A stretch of DNA of 64,000 nt from Thiohalospira halophila DSM 15071 (GTDB lineage: Bacteria; Pseudomonadota; Gammaproteobacteria; Thiohalospirales; Thiohalospiraceae): NCBI RefSeq assembly GCF_900112605.1, contig NZ_FOMJ01000001.1:644577-708576 (forward strand), in the 5' to 3' direction. Below are positions 10,423-19,388 of the stretch, in pieces; within the stretch, counting starts at the first letter, position 1; each line of letters opens with the position of its first letter. The position numbers and the translations under genes were made by a program. Under the pieces are notes generated by a model. The model made no database searches and had not been told where the DNA came from. It was given only the letters and a program-made list of their open reading frames with translations.

Positions 10423-10887
10423 TCAGTGCTGGTGGTGCTGGCCTCCGTGACTGTGCCCCCCGCCCTGCCGGCGGACCGGGAAGCTCACCTCGCGCGTTTC
10501 GCCATTGGCGAACTCCAGTGTCAGGGTGATGCTCTCCCCCTCCTCCACCGGCTCGTGGGGTCGCATGAGCATGAGGTGGTAGCTCCCCGGTTCCAGGGCG
10601 AGTTCACCGCCGGCGGGAACGGTCAGGCGCTCCTGCTGGATCATGCGCGCCACACCGTCCTCCTCCACCGTCCGGTGGAGTTCGATCTTCTCGAAGGCGG
10701 GGCTCGCCGCCCCCACCACGTGGCGTTCGGCCTCCCCGTCGTTGGCGAGCACGGCGTAGCCGGCCAGCATCTTCGCCGTGGGCGGCGCGGCACGCACCCA
10801 CGGGTCGTTCACCGCGACCTCGGCCGCCGCCGGGGCGGCGAGCCCCAGCAGCAGGGCCGCCAGTCCGATACGCTTGAGTTCCTTCAC
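10423..10887 (-). CDS. periplasmic copper chaperone, PCu(A)C family, with His-rich tail
   Basis: PCuAC proteins bind Cu(I) in the periplasm and deliver it, typically to cytochrome oxidase. The protein has 154 residues. An N-terminal signal peptide (hydrophobic LAALLLGLAAPAAA) ends near residue 22. The conserved methionine and histidine ligands are present: a Met in AKMLAGY, a His-x-Met-rich segment HLMLMRPHEP, and EKIELH upstream. The tail GGGHSHGGQHHQH adds five histidines, a likely extra metal site. The GTG start overlaps the stop of the TonB receptor (GTGA), so the two form an operon for copper entry across the outer membrane and capture in the periplasm. Confidence 0.9.
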   Translation of the reverse strand: MKELKRIGLAALLLGLAAPAAAEVAVNDPWVRAAPPTAKMLAGYAVLANDGEAERHVVGAASPAFEKIELHRTVEEDGVARMIQQERLTVPAGGELALEPGSYHLMLMRPHEPVEEGESITLTLEFANGETREVSFPVRRQGGGHSHGGQHHQH

Positions 10888-12848
10888 AGCATCACCTCCA
10901 TTGCGATCCAGGCCTGCCGGCCGGGCTCGTTGACCGCATCCACGTTCTCATCAAACCCGTTACCGGTCTGCAGATGCTGATGGTACGCCCGATCGAGCAC
11001 GTTGCGGACCCCGCCGGTGAGGTGCCAGCGCTCGGCCACCTGCCAGCGCCCCTCCAGGTCGAGGACGGCGTAGCCGGCGGTCTCCCCCGGATCCTGGCCG
11101 CCCGTGGTTTTATCGTGGATGCGGTCCTGCTCGCCCGCGGCGGTGAGGTGAGCGGCCACCTCCCAGGCGCGGGCCTTCCAGTCCGCAGTGAGGCGGGCCT
11201 TCAGCGGCGGGATCCGATCCAGGGGGCGCTCCTCATCCTCGTTGTGACCGTAGGTGCTCCAGGCGGTCAGCTGGAGGCCGGCGCCGGTCTCCGGCCGGTA
11301 GCCGGCCTCCCACTCGCTGCCGTAGAGGGTGGCATCGTAGTTGCCGTAGAGGGTCTCGTCGTTGGCCCCCTTGTAGCGGTCGATGTAGTCGGCGACGTCG
11401 TCGTACCAGAGGGCAGCCCGGGCCTGCCAGGGGCCCTGCCGCCAGCCCGCCCCCAGGTCGATCTGATGGTGGGTCTCGGCCTCCAGATCCGGGTTACCGA
11501 TCCAGGTGGGTGCTGCCATGAAGCGCTCGGTGGCATCCGGGGCGCGCACGCTGCGGGAGAGGCCGGTCTCGACCCAGCCGCCCTGGCCCACGGTCCATAC
11601 GGCGCGGACCACGCCGCCCACCTCGGTACTGTCCCAGTCGGTGGTGTCGGTGCCGTAGGCATCGGCATAGAGAGTGGAGGGGGTATTGTTCATCTCCACG
11701 GTCTCATCCGCCGCCCGCGCCTCGGCGCTCATGCGGTCCACGCGCAGGCCGGCGGTCCACTCGGCCCCGGCAGCAGGCCCCACCCATTCGCCGAAGGCGC
11801 CGGCGCGCTGGCGGCGGACATCGGGCCACATCCGGGCCACTTCGGTATCCGAATCCTTGTTGATCCGGCTGGCGTCCCGCTCCACCCGCAGGGCGTCCAC
11901 CCCGAGGGTCCACTCCCCGCCGCCGAGATGGCCGGTGGTGGCCAGGCGGGCATCCCGGGTCTGCGCCTCCGTGGGCGCGGCCATGCGCATGGCCGCATCA
12001 CGGTAGGTGTAATTATCCATGAGATGTTCCACGTCGGAGGCGTTGAGGCTCGCCTCCCACTTCAGGCCGGCGGCGGCCCAGTGGCCGGAGAGGCCAGCGT
12101 GCTCCCGGATGGACTCGGGAACGTCCATACCGGAGCCGGCATAGAGGACGTGGTCCTGGCGGTTCTCCTCCACGGTGACCTCCAGGCCGGTCTCGTCGTC
12201 CGGCGTCCAGCCGGCCACCGCCCCCAGGGTCCGGCTGCGCCAGGCGGAGTGGACCTCGTCGCCGTTGCCGTCCTCGTAGCTGTCGGCGTCCTTGTGCTCG
12301 CCCAGCAGGCGGAGGTAGCCGTCATCGCTGCCCACCGCCACATCGGCGTGGCCCGCCAGCGGGACCCCGTTGGTTCCCCCGGAGGCGCCGACCCGGCCGG
12401 TGACCGGGCGGTCATCGGAGACGGCCGGGGCCGTGCGCTGGAACCGGACCGTCCCACCCGGACCACCCGCGCCGGCGGTGACGCCGGTCACGCCCTTCTC
12501 CACCACCATCTCGTCGTAGAGGCCGGGACTGGCATAGGCACTGGGGGGATCCATCCGGTTGGGGCAACCGCCGAAGGCGTAGCCGTCGCCGAGCAGGACG
12601 TTGAGGCGATTGCCGGACTGACCGCGGATCACCGGGTCGATCCCGTGGCCGCCCATGCGGATGGCATCCACTCCGGGCAGCTCGCGCAGCGCCTCGCCAC
12701 CGTCGGCCGCGGTGGCCTCGGGGGTAAGGCTCATGCGGCGGGGCGGGTCGGTGGCCTCCACGCGGATGGGGGTCAGTTCTTCGGCGGTGGCGCTGCCTGC
12801 CGCCAGGGCCAGGGTCACCAGGGTGGCGATCCGGGTCGGTTGGTCCAT
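10884..12848 (-). CDS. oprC: TonB-dependent copper receptor, OprC/NosA family
   Basis: This is an outer-membrane beta-barrel receptor that should import copper with TonB energy. It has 654 residues with a signal peptide (ALAAGSATAEE cleavage region), a plug domain (RELPGVDAIRMGGHGIDP and IRGQSGNRLNVLLGD), and a barrel ending in an aromatic/hydrophobic residue set typical of outer-membrane proteins. The GGCPNRMDPPSAYASP segment near residue 93 is the Cys/Met metal-binding signature of OprC and NosA. The ATG at 12848 is preceded by GAGGAGAA. It is first in a two-gene operon with the PCuAC chaperone. The upstream region holds a sigma-54-type promoter match, unusual for this family, where copper- or Fur-type control is expected. 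Confidence 0.92.
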   Translation of the reverse strand: MDQPTRIATLVTLALAAGSATAEELTPIRVEATDPPRRMSLTPEATAADGGEALRELPGVDAIRMGGHGIDPVIRGQSGNRLNVLLGDGYAFGGCPNRMDPPSAYASPGLYDEMVVEKGVTGVTAGAGGPGGTVRFQRTAPAVSDDRPVTGRVGASGGTNGVPLAGHADVAVGSDDGYLRLLGEHKDADSYEDGNGDEVHSAWRSRTLGAVAGWTPDDETGLEVTVEENRQDHVLYAGSGMDVPESIREHAGLSGHWAAAGLKWEASLNASDVEHLMDNYTYRDAAMRMAAPTEAQTRDARLATTGHLGGGEWTLGVDALRVERDASRINKDSDTEVARMWPDVRRQRAGAFGEWVGPAAGAEWTAGLRVDRMSAEARAADETVEMNNTPSTLYADAYGTDTTDWDSTEVGGVVRAVWTVGQGGWVETGLSRSVRAPDATERFMAAPTWIGNPDLEAETHHQIDLGAGWRQGPWQARAALWYDDVADYIDRYKGANDETLYGNYDATLYGSEWEAGYRPETGAGLQLTAWSTYGHNEDEERPLDRIPPLKARLTADWKARAWEVAAHLTAAGEQDRIHDKTTGGQDPGETAGYAVLDLEGRWQVAERWHLTGGVRNVLDRAYHQHLQTGNGFDENVDAVNEPGRQAWIAMEVML

Positions 12849-12892
12849 GGGTTCTCCTCGTCGCTGGTCGGTTCTTGCTGGACGAGTTTGTA

Positions 12893-12908
12893 AACAAGAG
12901 GCGTGCCA
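12893..12908 (-). promoter_or_regulatory. candidate sigma-54 (-24/-12) promoter of the copper operon
   Basis: On the minus strand the sequence reads TGGCACGCCTCTTGTT, matching TGGCACG-N4-TTGCW except that the -12 GC is GT. The spacing between the -24 GG and the -12 element is the required 10 bp, and the site lies about 45 bp before the receptor ATG, leaving a short leader with a ribosome site. An imperfect inverted repeat, GTCT-N5-AGAC, lies just upstream at 12909-12921. It is a prediction from pattern only. Confidence 0.5.
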
Positions 12909-13062
12909 GTCTCTTAAAGACGCATTTTCAGTGGGTTAAAGGTCAGTCGGCCGCCACGGCTGCGGGAAATGCCACACCTTCCGCGCTGCTACGCGCATCC
13001 ACCCTTCCCCGGCCCCGCCAACGGTGCCATCCTGCGGACTCCCTTCCCGTTGGAGGATGGTC

Positions 13063-14427
13063 ATGCGCTCGGTCTCCCTCGCCATCATCGGTGCCGGCAC
13101 GGCAGGCATCACCGCCTACAAGGAGGCCCGCCGCCACTCGGAGGTGGTGGTCCTCATCGAGGGCGGCCCCGGTGGCACCACCTGCGCCCGCGTGGGCTGC
13201 ATGCCCTCCAAGGCCCTCATCGCCGCCGCCGAGGCGGTCCACGGCGCCGACTGGCTCCACCGCCGCGGCCTCGCCGGGCCGCCCGGGTCGGTGGACGGCG
13301 CGGCGATCCTGGAGCGGGTCCGCAGCCTGCGCGATGACTTCGCCGCCGGCCCGGCCGGGATGCTGGAGGAACTGGGCGATCGAGCCATCCGCCAGCACGC
13401 CCGCTTCCTGGAACCGGGTCTGCTGGAGCTGGCCGATGGCGAGCAGCTCCGTGCCGAGGCGGTAATCCTGGCCACGGGGAGCGAGCCGGTGGTCCCCGAC
13501 CACTGGCCGGAGCTGGGTAACCGGCTGCTGACCAGCGACACCCTCTTCGAGCAGCGGGAGCTGCCGGCACGGCTGGCAGTGGTGGGTCTGGGGGCCATCG
13601 GACTGGAGCTGGGCCAGGCGCTGGCCCGCCTGGGAGTGGCGGTTACCGGCTTCGAGATCGGCGACCGGCTGGGCGACCTCGGGGATGCCGCCGTCTCCGA
13701 GGCGGCTCGGGCGGCCCTGGCCGGGGAGATGGAGCTACGCCTCGGCCAGGCGGTGGAACCCCGGCCCGATGAGGAGGGAGTCTCCATCGAGGGGGAGCAC
13801 TATGATGCGATCCTGGTCACTGCGGGCCGGCGCCCGCACCTGGCCGGACTGGGGCTCGAGAATCTGGGCCTGGACCCGGCCGGCCCCCTGCCGGTGGACC
13901 CGGCGACCCTCCGGGTGGCCGACCTCCCCGTCTGGGCGGCCGGCGACGTGGCCGGCCTGCGGCCCATCCAGCACGAAGCGGCCGACGAAGGGCGGATCGC
14001 CGCCCACCAGGCCCTGAATACCGGCGTCAGGGCGGGCCGGCGGGTGGAACTGGCGGTGGTCTTCTCGGACCCCGGCCTCGCCCGGGTCGGGCCTCGGCCC
14101 TCACTGCTCCCCGCAGGGACCGTTACGGGGCGAGTGGAACTGGCCGGCCACGGTCGCGCCCGCATGAACGACCGCGACGCCGGCGCCATCGCCCTCCACG
14201 CCGACCCTGCCACCGGTCGCCTCCTGGGGGCGGAGCTCGCCGCCCCGGAGGCCGAGCACCTGGCCCACCTCCTGGCCTGGGCGGTGGGTACCGGCCTTAC
14301 GGTGGACGATGCCCTGACCCTGCCCTTCTATCATCCGACCCTGGAGGAGGCGCTGCGCAGCGCCCTGCAGGCGGCCCGCCGCGCCGCCGGCCATCGGCGG
14401 CAGGGACTGGACCTGCCGCAACCGTAA
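13063..14427 (+). CDS. dihydrolipoyl dehydrogenase-like flavoprotein disulfide reductase
   Basis: The protein has 454 residues and the plan of a class I pyridine nucleotide-disulfide oxidoreductase. The N-terminal FAD-binding GAGTAG motif lies at residues 10-15. The redox-active disulfide is Cys41 and Cys46 in CARVGC, a second nucleotide-binding GLGAIG motif lies near residue 175, and the C-terminal dimerization domain carries the catalytic His-x4-Glu pair in [10 protein letters not shown]. The sequence looks closest to the LPD-3-type dihydrolipoyl dehydrogenases, which are not part of an operon with E1 and E2 subunits. None of the 2-oxoacid dehydrogenase genes is nearby, so the physiological disulfide is unknown. 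The ATG at 13063 has GGAGG six bases upstream. It is divergent from the copper operon. Confidence 0.85.
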   Translation: MRSVSLAIIGAGTAGITAYKEARRHSEVVVLIEGGPGGTTCARVGCMPSKALIAAAEAVHGADWLHRRGLAGPPGSVDGAAILERVRSLRDDFAAGPAGMLEELGDRAIRQHARFLEPGLLELADGEQLRAEAVILATGSEPVVPDHWPELGNRLLTSDTLFEQRELPARLAVVGLGAIGLELGQALARLGVAVTGFEIGDRLGDLGDAAVSEAARAALAGEMELRLGQAVEPRPDEEGVSIEGEHYDAILVTAGRRPHLAGLGLENLGLDPAGPLPVDPATLRVADLPVWAAGDVAGLRPIQHEAADEGRIAAHQALNTGVRAGRRVELAVVFSDPGLARVGPRPSLLPAGTVTGRVELAGHGRARMNDRDAGAIALHADPATGRLLGAELAAPEAEHLAHLLAWAVGTGLTVDDALTLPFYHPTLEEALRSALQAARRAAGHRRQGLDLPQP

Positions 14428-14438
14428 CCCCGACCAGC

Positions 14439-14474
14439 AAAAAGGCCCCCGCCGGACGAACCGACGGGGGCCTT
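14439..14474 (-). terminator. Rho-independent terminator of the tRNA-Arg/tRNA-His unit
   Basis: On the minus strand GGCCCCCGTCGG pairs with CCGGCGGGGGCC around a TTCGT loop and runs into TTTTT. On the plus strand the hairpin has no T-run, so it serves the tRNAs and not the flavoprotein gene. Confidence 0.9.
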
Positions 14475-14491
14475 CGGGGTGCTTCCCAATA

Positions 14492-14568
14492 TGGGGTGGA
14501 CGATGGGAATCGAACCCACGACCTCAGGAGCCACAATCCTGTGCTCTGCCGACTGAGCTACGTCCACC
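14492..14568 (-). tRNA. tRNA-His (anticodon GTG)
   Basis: The minus strand folds into a cloverleaf with anticodon loop TTGTGGC giving GTG. The extra 5' G (-1) opposite C73, the identity element of tRNA-His, is encoded. The gene ends with an encoded CCA. It lies 23 bp after tRNA-Arg and is probably co-transcribed with it. Confidence 0.97.
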
Positions 14569-14591
14569 ATTGTTTCGAGCATGCGGCATTC

Positions 14592-14668
14592 TGGCGCGCC
14601 TGGCAGGACTCGAACCTGCTACCCTCGGCTTAGAAGGCCGATGCTCTATCCGGATGAGCTACAGGCGC
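14592..14668 (-). tRNA. tRNA-Arg (anticodon TCT)
   Basis: A 77-nt cloverleaf with the acceptor stem GCGCCTG/CAGGCGC, anticodon loop CTTCTAA giving TCT, T-arm GCAGGTTCGAGTCCTGC and an encoded CCA. It reads AGA, a rare codon in this GC-rich genome. It is the first gene of the two-tRNA unit. Confidence 0.97.
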
Positions 14669-14726
14669 GTTGCAGCGGGGAATTCTACCATGCCGAAGCG
14701 CCGTGGCGTCATCCAAGGAAGGCGGC

Positions 14727-14755
14727 ATATTAAAGGCCGCCCCCGACGCCGTCAA
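14727..14755 (-). promoter_or_regulatory. sigma-70 promoter of the tRNA-Arg/tRNA-His unit
   Basis: TTGACG (14755 to 14750) is separated by exactly 17 bp from TAATAT (14732 to 14727) on the minus strand, a near-consensus pair standing out in GC-rich surroundings. It points to the tRNAs, with a predicted leader of about 50 nt. A second -10-like TAGAAT lies just before tRNA-Arg. Confidence 0.8.
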
Positions 14756-14818
14756 CGAGCGCCTTGGCCGGCCCTGCGGGGCCGTGCGAAAATGCCCGTT
14801 TTACCGGGAGAAGGGCGC

Positions 14819-15673
14819 ATGACGGCATCCATCATCGACGGGCGGCAGGTGGCCGCCGAGGTCCGCGCCGGGGTTGCCAAGCGGGTGGACGAGCGCGCCG
14901 CCGAGGGCCACCGCGCCCCGGGCCTGGCCGTGGTCCTGGTGGGCAGCGACCCGGCGTCGTCCATCTACGTGCGCAACAAGCGCCGGGCCTGCGACGAGGC
15001 CGGGATCCGCTCCTTCTCCTTCGACCTGGATGCCGACACCCCCCAGCACGAGCTGCTGGAGCGCATCGACGCCCTCAACGCCGACCCCGAGGTGGACGGG
15101 ATCCTGGTCCAGCTCCCGCTCCCGGACCACATCAATTCGGGCACGGTAATCGAGCGCATCGACCCGGCCAAGGACGTGGACGGCTTCCACCCCTACAACA
15201 TCGGCCGGCTGGCCCAGCGCATCCCGGTCCTGCGCCCCTGCACCCCGCGCGGGGTAATGAGCCTCCTCGACCACACCGGCGAGGAGATCAAGGGCCGGGA
15301 CGCCGTCATCGTCGGCGCCTCCAACATCGTCGGTCGCCCCATGGCCCTGGAACTGCTCATGGCCGGGGCCACGGTGACCGTCTGCCACCGCTTCACCCGC
15401 GATCTCGCCGAGCAGGTCGGCCGCGCCGACCTGGTGGTGGCCGCCGCCGGCAAGCCGGGGCTGGTCCAGGGCGAATGGATCCGGGAGGGGGCCATCGTCA
15501 TCGACGTAGGCATGAACCGCCTGGAGGATGGCGCCCTGTGCGGCGACGTGGGCTTCGATGCCGCCGCCGAGCGGGCCAGCTGGATCACCCCCGTCCCGGG
15601 CGGCGTGGGCCCCATGACGGTGGCCACCCTGCTCCACAACACCCTGCTGGCCGCCGAGTACCTCCAGGGCTGA
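14819..15673 (+). CDS. folD: FolD, methylenetetrahydrofolate dehydrogenase/cyclohydrolase
   Basis: FolD is the bifunctional cytoplasmic enzyme that interconverts 5,10-methylene-, methenyl- and 10-formyl-tetrahydrofolate. It has 284 residues, the normal size. Family signatures include the Y-V-R-N-K-R catalytic Lys stretch (near residue 45), the PLPDHI segment, [10 protein letters not shown], and the C-terminal [10 protein letters not shown] motif, with a GASNIVGRP nucleotide-binding loop between. The ATG at 14819 follows GGGAGAAG; the longer open frame runs back through the tRNA genes and is not coding. It faces cysS end to end, with a palindromic element between the stops. Confidence 0.97.
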   Translation: MTASIIDGRQVAAEVRAGVAKRVDERAAEGHRAPGLAVVLVGSDPASSIYVRNKRRACDEAGIRSFSFDLDADTPQHELLERIDALNADPEVDGILVQLPLPDHINSGTVIERIDPAKDVDGFHPYNIGRLAQRIPVLRPCTPRGVMSLLDHTGEEIKGRDAVIVGASNIVGRPMALELLMAGATVTVCHRFTRDLAEQVGRADLVVAAAGKPGLVQGEWIREGAIVIDVGMNRLEDGALCGDVGFDAAAERASWITPVPGGVGPMTVATLLHNTLLAAEYLQG

Positions 15674-15706
15674 GGTGCCAACCGGTTCGATGCTGCGCCA
15701 GCGGTA

Positions 15707-15817
15707 GCACGGACGGGGGGAGCCGGAGCGCAGGGTGTCGCGCGGCAGGGACGCCGCGCGCAAGCCTACAGGGAGGTATTCACGGCGTCCCTGCGTTCCG
15801 GCTCCCCCCGTCCGTGC
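15707..15817. repeat. nested two-hairpin palindromic element, copy 1
   Basis: Two 29-bp arms (15707-15735 and 15789-15817) are inverted copies with a single mismatch. Inside lies an 8-bp hairpin (15739-15746 with 15753-15760) and then a 27-bp unpaired core at 15761-15787. The core matches the inverted core of the element at 34162-34253 at 23 of 27 positions. The element fills the gap between the convergent folD and cysS stops, so it may end or stabilise both transcripts. It has no open frame. Confidence 0.8.
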
Positions 15818-15838
15818 GAGACAGGTGCACCGGAAACC

Positions 15839-17221
15839 CTACCCCCGCCGCCAAGTGGTCCCCTGGGGGCCGTCCTCCAGCACCACGCCCTGCTCCGCCA
15901 GCTCGTCACGGATGCGGTCGGCGGTGGCGAAGTCCTTGTCCGCCCGCGCCTGACGGCGCTGCTCGATGAGGGCCTCGACCTCCTCGGCCGTGGGGCCATC
16001 GCCACCGCCGGCCTGGAAGAAGTCCTCCGGATCCCGCTGAAGCAGGCCCAGATGGCGGCCGAGTTCGCGCAGGGTCGCCGCCGGCACCGCCGGATCGTCC
16101 CCCTGTTCCCGAGTCCGGTTGGCCTCCCGCGCCTGCTCGAAGAGCACCGCCAGCGCCTCCGGGGTGTTGAAGTCGTCGTCCATGGCCGCCTCGAAGCGCG
16201 CCACCGCATCCGCGTCCGGCTCCGCCGCCCCCGGCTCCACCCCGCGCAGGGCGGTGTAGAGGCCGGTGAGCGACTCGCGCGCCTCGTCCAGCCGGCCATC
16301 ATCATAGTTCAGCGGGCTGCGGTAGTGGCTGGCCAGGATGAGGTAGCGCACCACCTCCGGGTCGTGCTCGGCCAGGATGTCCCGCACGGTGAAGAAGTTG
16401 CCCAGGGACTTGGACATCTTCTCTTCGTTGATGCGCACGAAGCCGTTGTGCATCCAGACATTAACGAAGGTCTCGCCGGTGGCCGCCTCGCTCTGGGCGA
16501 TCTCGTTCTCGTGGTGGGGGAACTGCAGGTCCAGCCCGCCGCCGTGGATGTCGAAGTGGTGGCCCAGGCACTCGGTGGACATGGCCGAGCACTCGATGTG
16601 CCAGCCCGGACGGCCGGGGCCCCAGGGGGAGTCCCAGGCCGGCTCACCGGGCTTGGCCGCCTTCCAGAGGACGAAGTCCAGCGGGTCGTCCTTGGCCTCG
16701 TCCACCTCCACCCGGCTGCCGGCGCGCAGATCCTCCGGGTGCTTGCCGGAGAGGCGGCCGTAGCCCTCGAAGCGCGAGACGTCGTAGTAGACGTCGCCGT
16801 TGTCGGCGGCATAGGCGTAGCCGCGCTCCTCCAGGTCACGGATGAGGCCGATAATCCCCTCCATGTGACCGGTGGCCCGGGGCTCCTGGTCCGGGGGCAA
16901 CACCCCCAGGGCGGCGGCATCCTCGTGCATGGCCTGGATGAAGCGGGCCGTGAGGCCGTCGATGGCTTCCCCCGCCTCGTTGGCCCGGGCGATGATCTTG
17001 TCATCGATATCGGTGATGTTGCGCACGTAGGTGACGTGCTCCGGCCCGTAGCGATGGCGCAGCCAGCGGTAGACCAGGTCGAAGACCACCAGCACCCGGG
17101 CGTGGCCCAGATGGCACCAGTCGTAGACGGTCATGCCGCAGACGTACATCCGCACCCGCTGGGGGTCGATGGGCTGGAAGGGCTGCTTCTGCCGGGTGAG
17201 GCTGTTGTGGATGGTGAGCAT
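15839..17221 (-). CDS. cysS: CysS, cysteine-tRNA ligase
   Basis: Class I aminoacyl-tRNA synthetase that charges tRNA-Cys. It has 460 residues, equal to the usual length. The HIGH-type motif CHLGHAR is near residue 31, and the KMSKS loop (EKMSKSLGN) near residue 265. The zinc-binding cysteine/histidine set (Cys in [10 protein letters not shown], and [12 protein letters not shown]) is complete. The ATG at 17221 gives the canonical [10 protein letters not shown] start and lies 4 bp after the gltX stop; a longer frame into gltX is not needed. gltX and cysS thus form an operon of two synthetases. Confidence 0.97.
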   Translation of the reverse strand: MLTIHNSLTRQKQPFQPIDPQRVRMYVCGMTVYDWCHLGHARVLVVFDLVYRWLRHRYGPEHVTYVRNITDIDDKIIARANEAGEAIDGLTARFIQAMHEDAAALGVLPPDQEPRATGHMEGIIGLIRDLEERGYAYAADNGDVYYDVSRFEGYGRLSGKHPEDLRAGSRVEVDEAKDDPLDFVLWKAAKPGEPAWDSPWGPGRPGWHIECSAMSTECLGHHFDIHGGGLDLQFPHHENEIAQSEAATGETFVNVWMHNGFVRINEEKMSKSLGNFFTVRDILAEHDPEVVRYLILASHYRSPLNYDDGRLDEARESLTGLYTALRGVEPGAAEPDADAVARFEAAMDDDFNTPEALAVLFEQAREANRTREQGDDPAVPAATLRELGRHLGLLQRDPEDFFQAGGGDGPTAEEVEALIEQRRQARADKDFATADRIRDELAEQGVVLEDGPQGTTWRRG

Positions 17222-17225
17222 GGGA

Positions 17226-18647
17226 TTACCGTTCGCTGACGTAGGGCTGGAGGCGGCGGCTGGCACGGTCGGCGCCCATCAGCGCCAGCAGCGGCCCGAT
17301 CTCCGGGCCGTGGAGGCGGCCGGTAAGGGCGGCCCGCAGCGGGCGATAGAGCGCCCGCCCCCGCACGCCGGCGCGCTCGCCGATCTCGGCGGTGACCTGC
17401 TTGAAGTCGGTACCATGCAGGGCCACCGCCTCCACGGCGGCGGTGAAGTACTCGCGCCCGGCGCCGGCCGCCTCCTCGGCGGCCTCGGGGTCCGGTTCGA
17501 TGGTACCGGCCACCACCTCGGCCCAGTGGTCGGCATCCTCGGGCAGTCGCAGGTTCTCGCGCACCGCGGCGACGAAGGCCTCCCCCTCGATACCGGCGTC
17601 GGCCAGCCGTTCGTGCACGCGGGGGCCCAGCCACGCCCAGAGGGCGGCATCTTCGGCGGCGCCCACGGCCTGGCGCTGCCAGTAGAGGAGCTGGTCGGGG
17701 TCGAAGCGGGCCGGCCCGCGGGAGAGCCGCTCCGGCCGGAAGCCGGCCGCTAGGGTCGCCAGGTCCACGAAGTCGTCGTGGTCGAAGGCGTGGCCCAGAT
17801 GGGCCAGGGTCGTGGCCACCGCCTCCGGCAGGAAGCCGGCCTCGCGCAGATCGGCCAGGGCGCGCGAGCCGGCGCGCTTGGCCAGCGGCGAGCCATCCAC
17901 CTCGGTGACCAGCCCCACATGGCCCCAGCGCGGCGCCGGCAGCCCCAGGGCCTCCAGGATGAGCTGCTGGCGCGGCGTATTGCTCAGGTGGTCCTCGCCG
18001 CGCAGGACGTGGGTCACCCCCATCAGGGCATCATCCACGGCATTGGCGAAGAGGAAGGCCGGCGAGCCATCGGCCCGGCGGATGACGAAGTCTCCCAGCG
18101 TGGCGGTATCGGTGCGCTGCTCCCCGCGCAGGAGGTCATCGAAGACCACCTCGCCGCGCCCGGCGGGCACCCGGAAGCGCAGGGTCGGCCGCCGCCCCTC
18201 GGCGACCAGCCGCTCCCGCTCGGCCGCCTCCAGGTCCCGGCAATGGCCGCCGTAACGCGGCGGCCGGCCGGCGGCCACCTGGGCGCGGCGCTCGGCGTCG
18301 AGCTCCTCGGCAGTGCAGTAGCAGGGATAGGCCGCCCCTTCGGCCTCCAGGCGGGCGAGCTGTTCGGCGTGGAGGCCGGTGCGCTCGGACTGGCGAAAGG
18401 GACCGGCGGGGTCGTCGCTGTCCGGGCCGGCATCGGGGGCCACGCCCAGCCAGGCGAGATCCCGGATCAGCGCCCGCTCGTGATCGGCCTCGCTGCGCTC
18501 GGCATCGGTGTCCTCCAGGCGCAGGAAGAAACGACCACCAGCGCCCCGGGCCAGCAGGAAGTTGAAGAGGGCCGTGCGCACGTTGCCGACGTGGAGTCGG
18601 CCCGTGGGGCTGGGGGCAAAGCGGGTAACTACGGGGGAATCCGGCAT
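17226..18647 (-). CDS. gltX: GltX, glutamate-tRNA ligase
   Basis: Class I synthetase charging tRNA-Glu, and tRNA-Gln in non-discriminating types. It has 473 residues. The N terminus [19 protein letters not shown] carries the HIGH-equivalent HVGN, and RLEDTD follows. A zinc-site CYC precedes a GGHC about 25 residues later. The KMSKS-equivalent loop reads SPLAKRAG, so the serine before Lys-Arg is Ala, a departure from the usual KLSKR/PLSKR. Another ATG nine bases upstream (18656) is possible; neither start has a clear ribosome site. The form resembles the second (GluRS2-like) type of proteobacteria, but I cannot decide the tRNA specificity. Confidence 0.92.
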   Translation of the reverse strand: MPDSPVVTRFAPSPTGRLHVGNVRTALFNFLLARGAGGRFFLRLEDTDAERSEADHERALIRDLAWLGVAPDAGPDSDDPAGPFRQSERTGLHAEQLARLEAEGAAYPCYCTAEELDAERRAQVAAGRPPRYGGHCRDLEAAERERLVAEGRRPTLRFRVPAGRGEVVFDDLLRGEQRTDTATLGDFVIRRADGSPAFLFANAVDDALMGVTHVLRGEDHLSNTPRQQLILEALGLPAPRWGHVGLVTEVDGSPLAKRAGSRALADLREAGFLPEAVATTLAHLGHAFDHDDFVDLATLAAGFRPERLSRGPARFDPDQLLYWQRQAVGAAEDAALWAWLGPRVHERLADAGIEGEAFVAAVRENLRLPEDADHWAEVVAGTIEPDPEAAEEAAGAGREYFTAAVEAVALHGTDFKQVTAEIGERAGVRGRALYRPLRAALTGRLHGPEIGPLLALMGADRASRRLQPYVSER

Positions 18648-18773
18648 GCGCGGCATGGTAGCCGAAGCCGACCCCGCCACCAAGGGCGGCCCTGGCCCGC
18701 TTCCGCGCGTTCGATCCCGCTCCCGCACCGGTCCGGCCTTTGCCGGCGGGGCCGGCCGGGGTAGCATGGGCGT

Positions 18774-19388
18774 ATGCGTACCATCCTGCTCGTCGGCCTG
18801 CTGCTGGCCGCCACCGTCCTGACGACCTCGGCCCTGGCCGCCCCCCGCGTAGCGGTGGAGACCTCCGAGGGCCGCTTCGTGATCGCCCTGGACACGGAGG
18901 CAGCCCCGGAGACCGTGGAGAACTTCCTCGGCTACGTGGCCAGCGATACCTTCGAGGACACCCTCTTCCACCGCGTCGTCCCGGGCTTCGTCGTTCAGGG
19001 CGGCGGTTACCGCGACGACTTCGAACCAGTGGAGACCCAGGACCCCGTCCGCAACGAGGCGGACAACGGCCTGAGCAACGAGCGCGGCACCGTGGCCATG
19101 GCGCGCGGGCAGGAACCCCACTCCGCCACCAGCCAGTTCTTCATCAACCTTACCGCCAACCCCTTCCTGGACCACCGGAACACCACCCGGCGGGGCTGGG
19201 GCTATGCCGTCTTCGGCCGCGTGGTCGAGGGAATGGAGGTGGTGGACACCATTGCCGACAGCCCCACCGGCGCCGGTGGCCCCTTCCCCCGGGATGTGCC
19301 GCTGACGCCGGTGGTCATCGAATCGGTGGAACGGCTGGACGGAGATACCGGCGAGAAGACCGACAACCAGGAGAGACAGCAGCCGTGA
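18774..19388 (+). CDS. ppiA: periplasmic peptidyl-prolyl cis-trans isomerase, cyclophilin type
   Basis: Cyclophilins isomerise Xaa-Pro bonds during folding. The 204-residue protein begins with a signal peptide (MRTILLVGLLLAATVL, cleavage near ALAA), so it should act in the periplasm. The cyclophilin core shows FHRVVPGFVVQGGG with the catalytic Arg, MARGQEPHSATSQFFINL and the PFLDH segment. A 20-residue polar tail (DGDTGEKTDNQERQQP) follows the fold. It overlaps the next gene, a cytoplasmic cyclophilin, by 4 bp. Confidence 0.94.
   Translation: MRTILLVGLLLAATVLTTSALAAPRVAVETSEGRFVIALDTEAAPETVENFLGYVASDTFEDTLFHRVVPGFVVQGGGYRDDFEPVETQDPVRNEADNGLSNERGTVAMARGQEPHSATSQFFINLTANPFLDHRNTTRRGWGYAVFGRVVEGMEVVDTIADSPTGAGGPFPRDVPLTPVVIESVERLDGDTGEKTDNQERQQP

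Noticed and set aside
10974-12893. 639-codon plus-strand frame opposite the TonB receptor
   Set aside because: It has no recognisable motif, is rich in Gly, Val and His as expected for an antisense frame, and covers a well-supported receptor gene.
12849-13062. Fur box or copper-regulator (CueR/CopY-type) operator before the TonB receptor
   Set aside because: A short GTTTGTAAAC palindrome is present, but it does not match those consensus operators well; the sigma-54-type match is better.
15707-15817. Possible CRISPR array or insertion-sequence ends at the palindromic elements
   Set aside because: There is no repeat-spacer series and no transposase frame between the arms; the arms pair with each other within about 110 bp.
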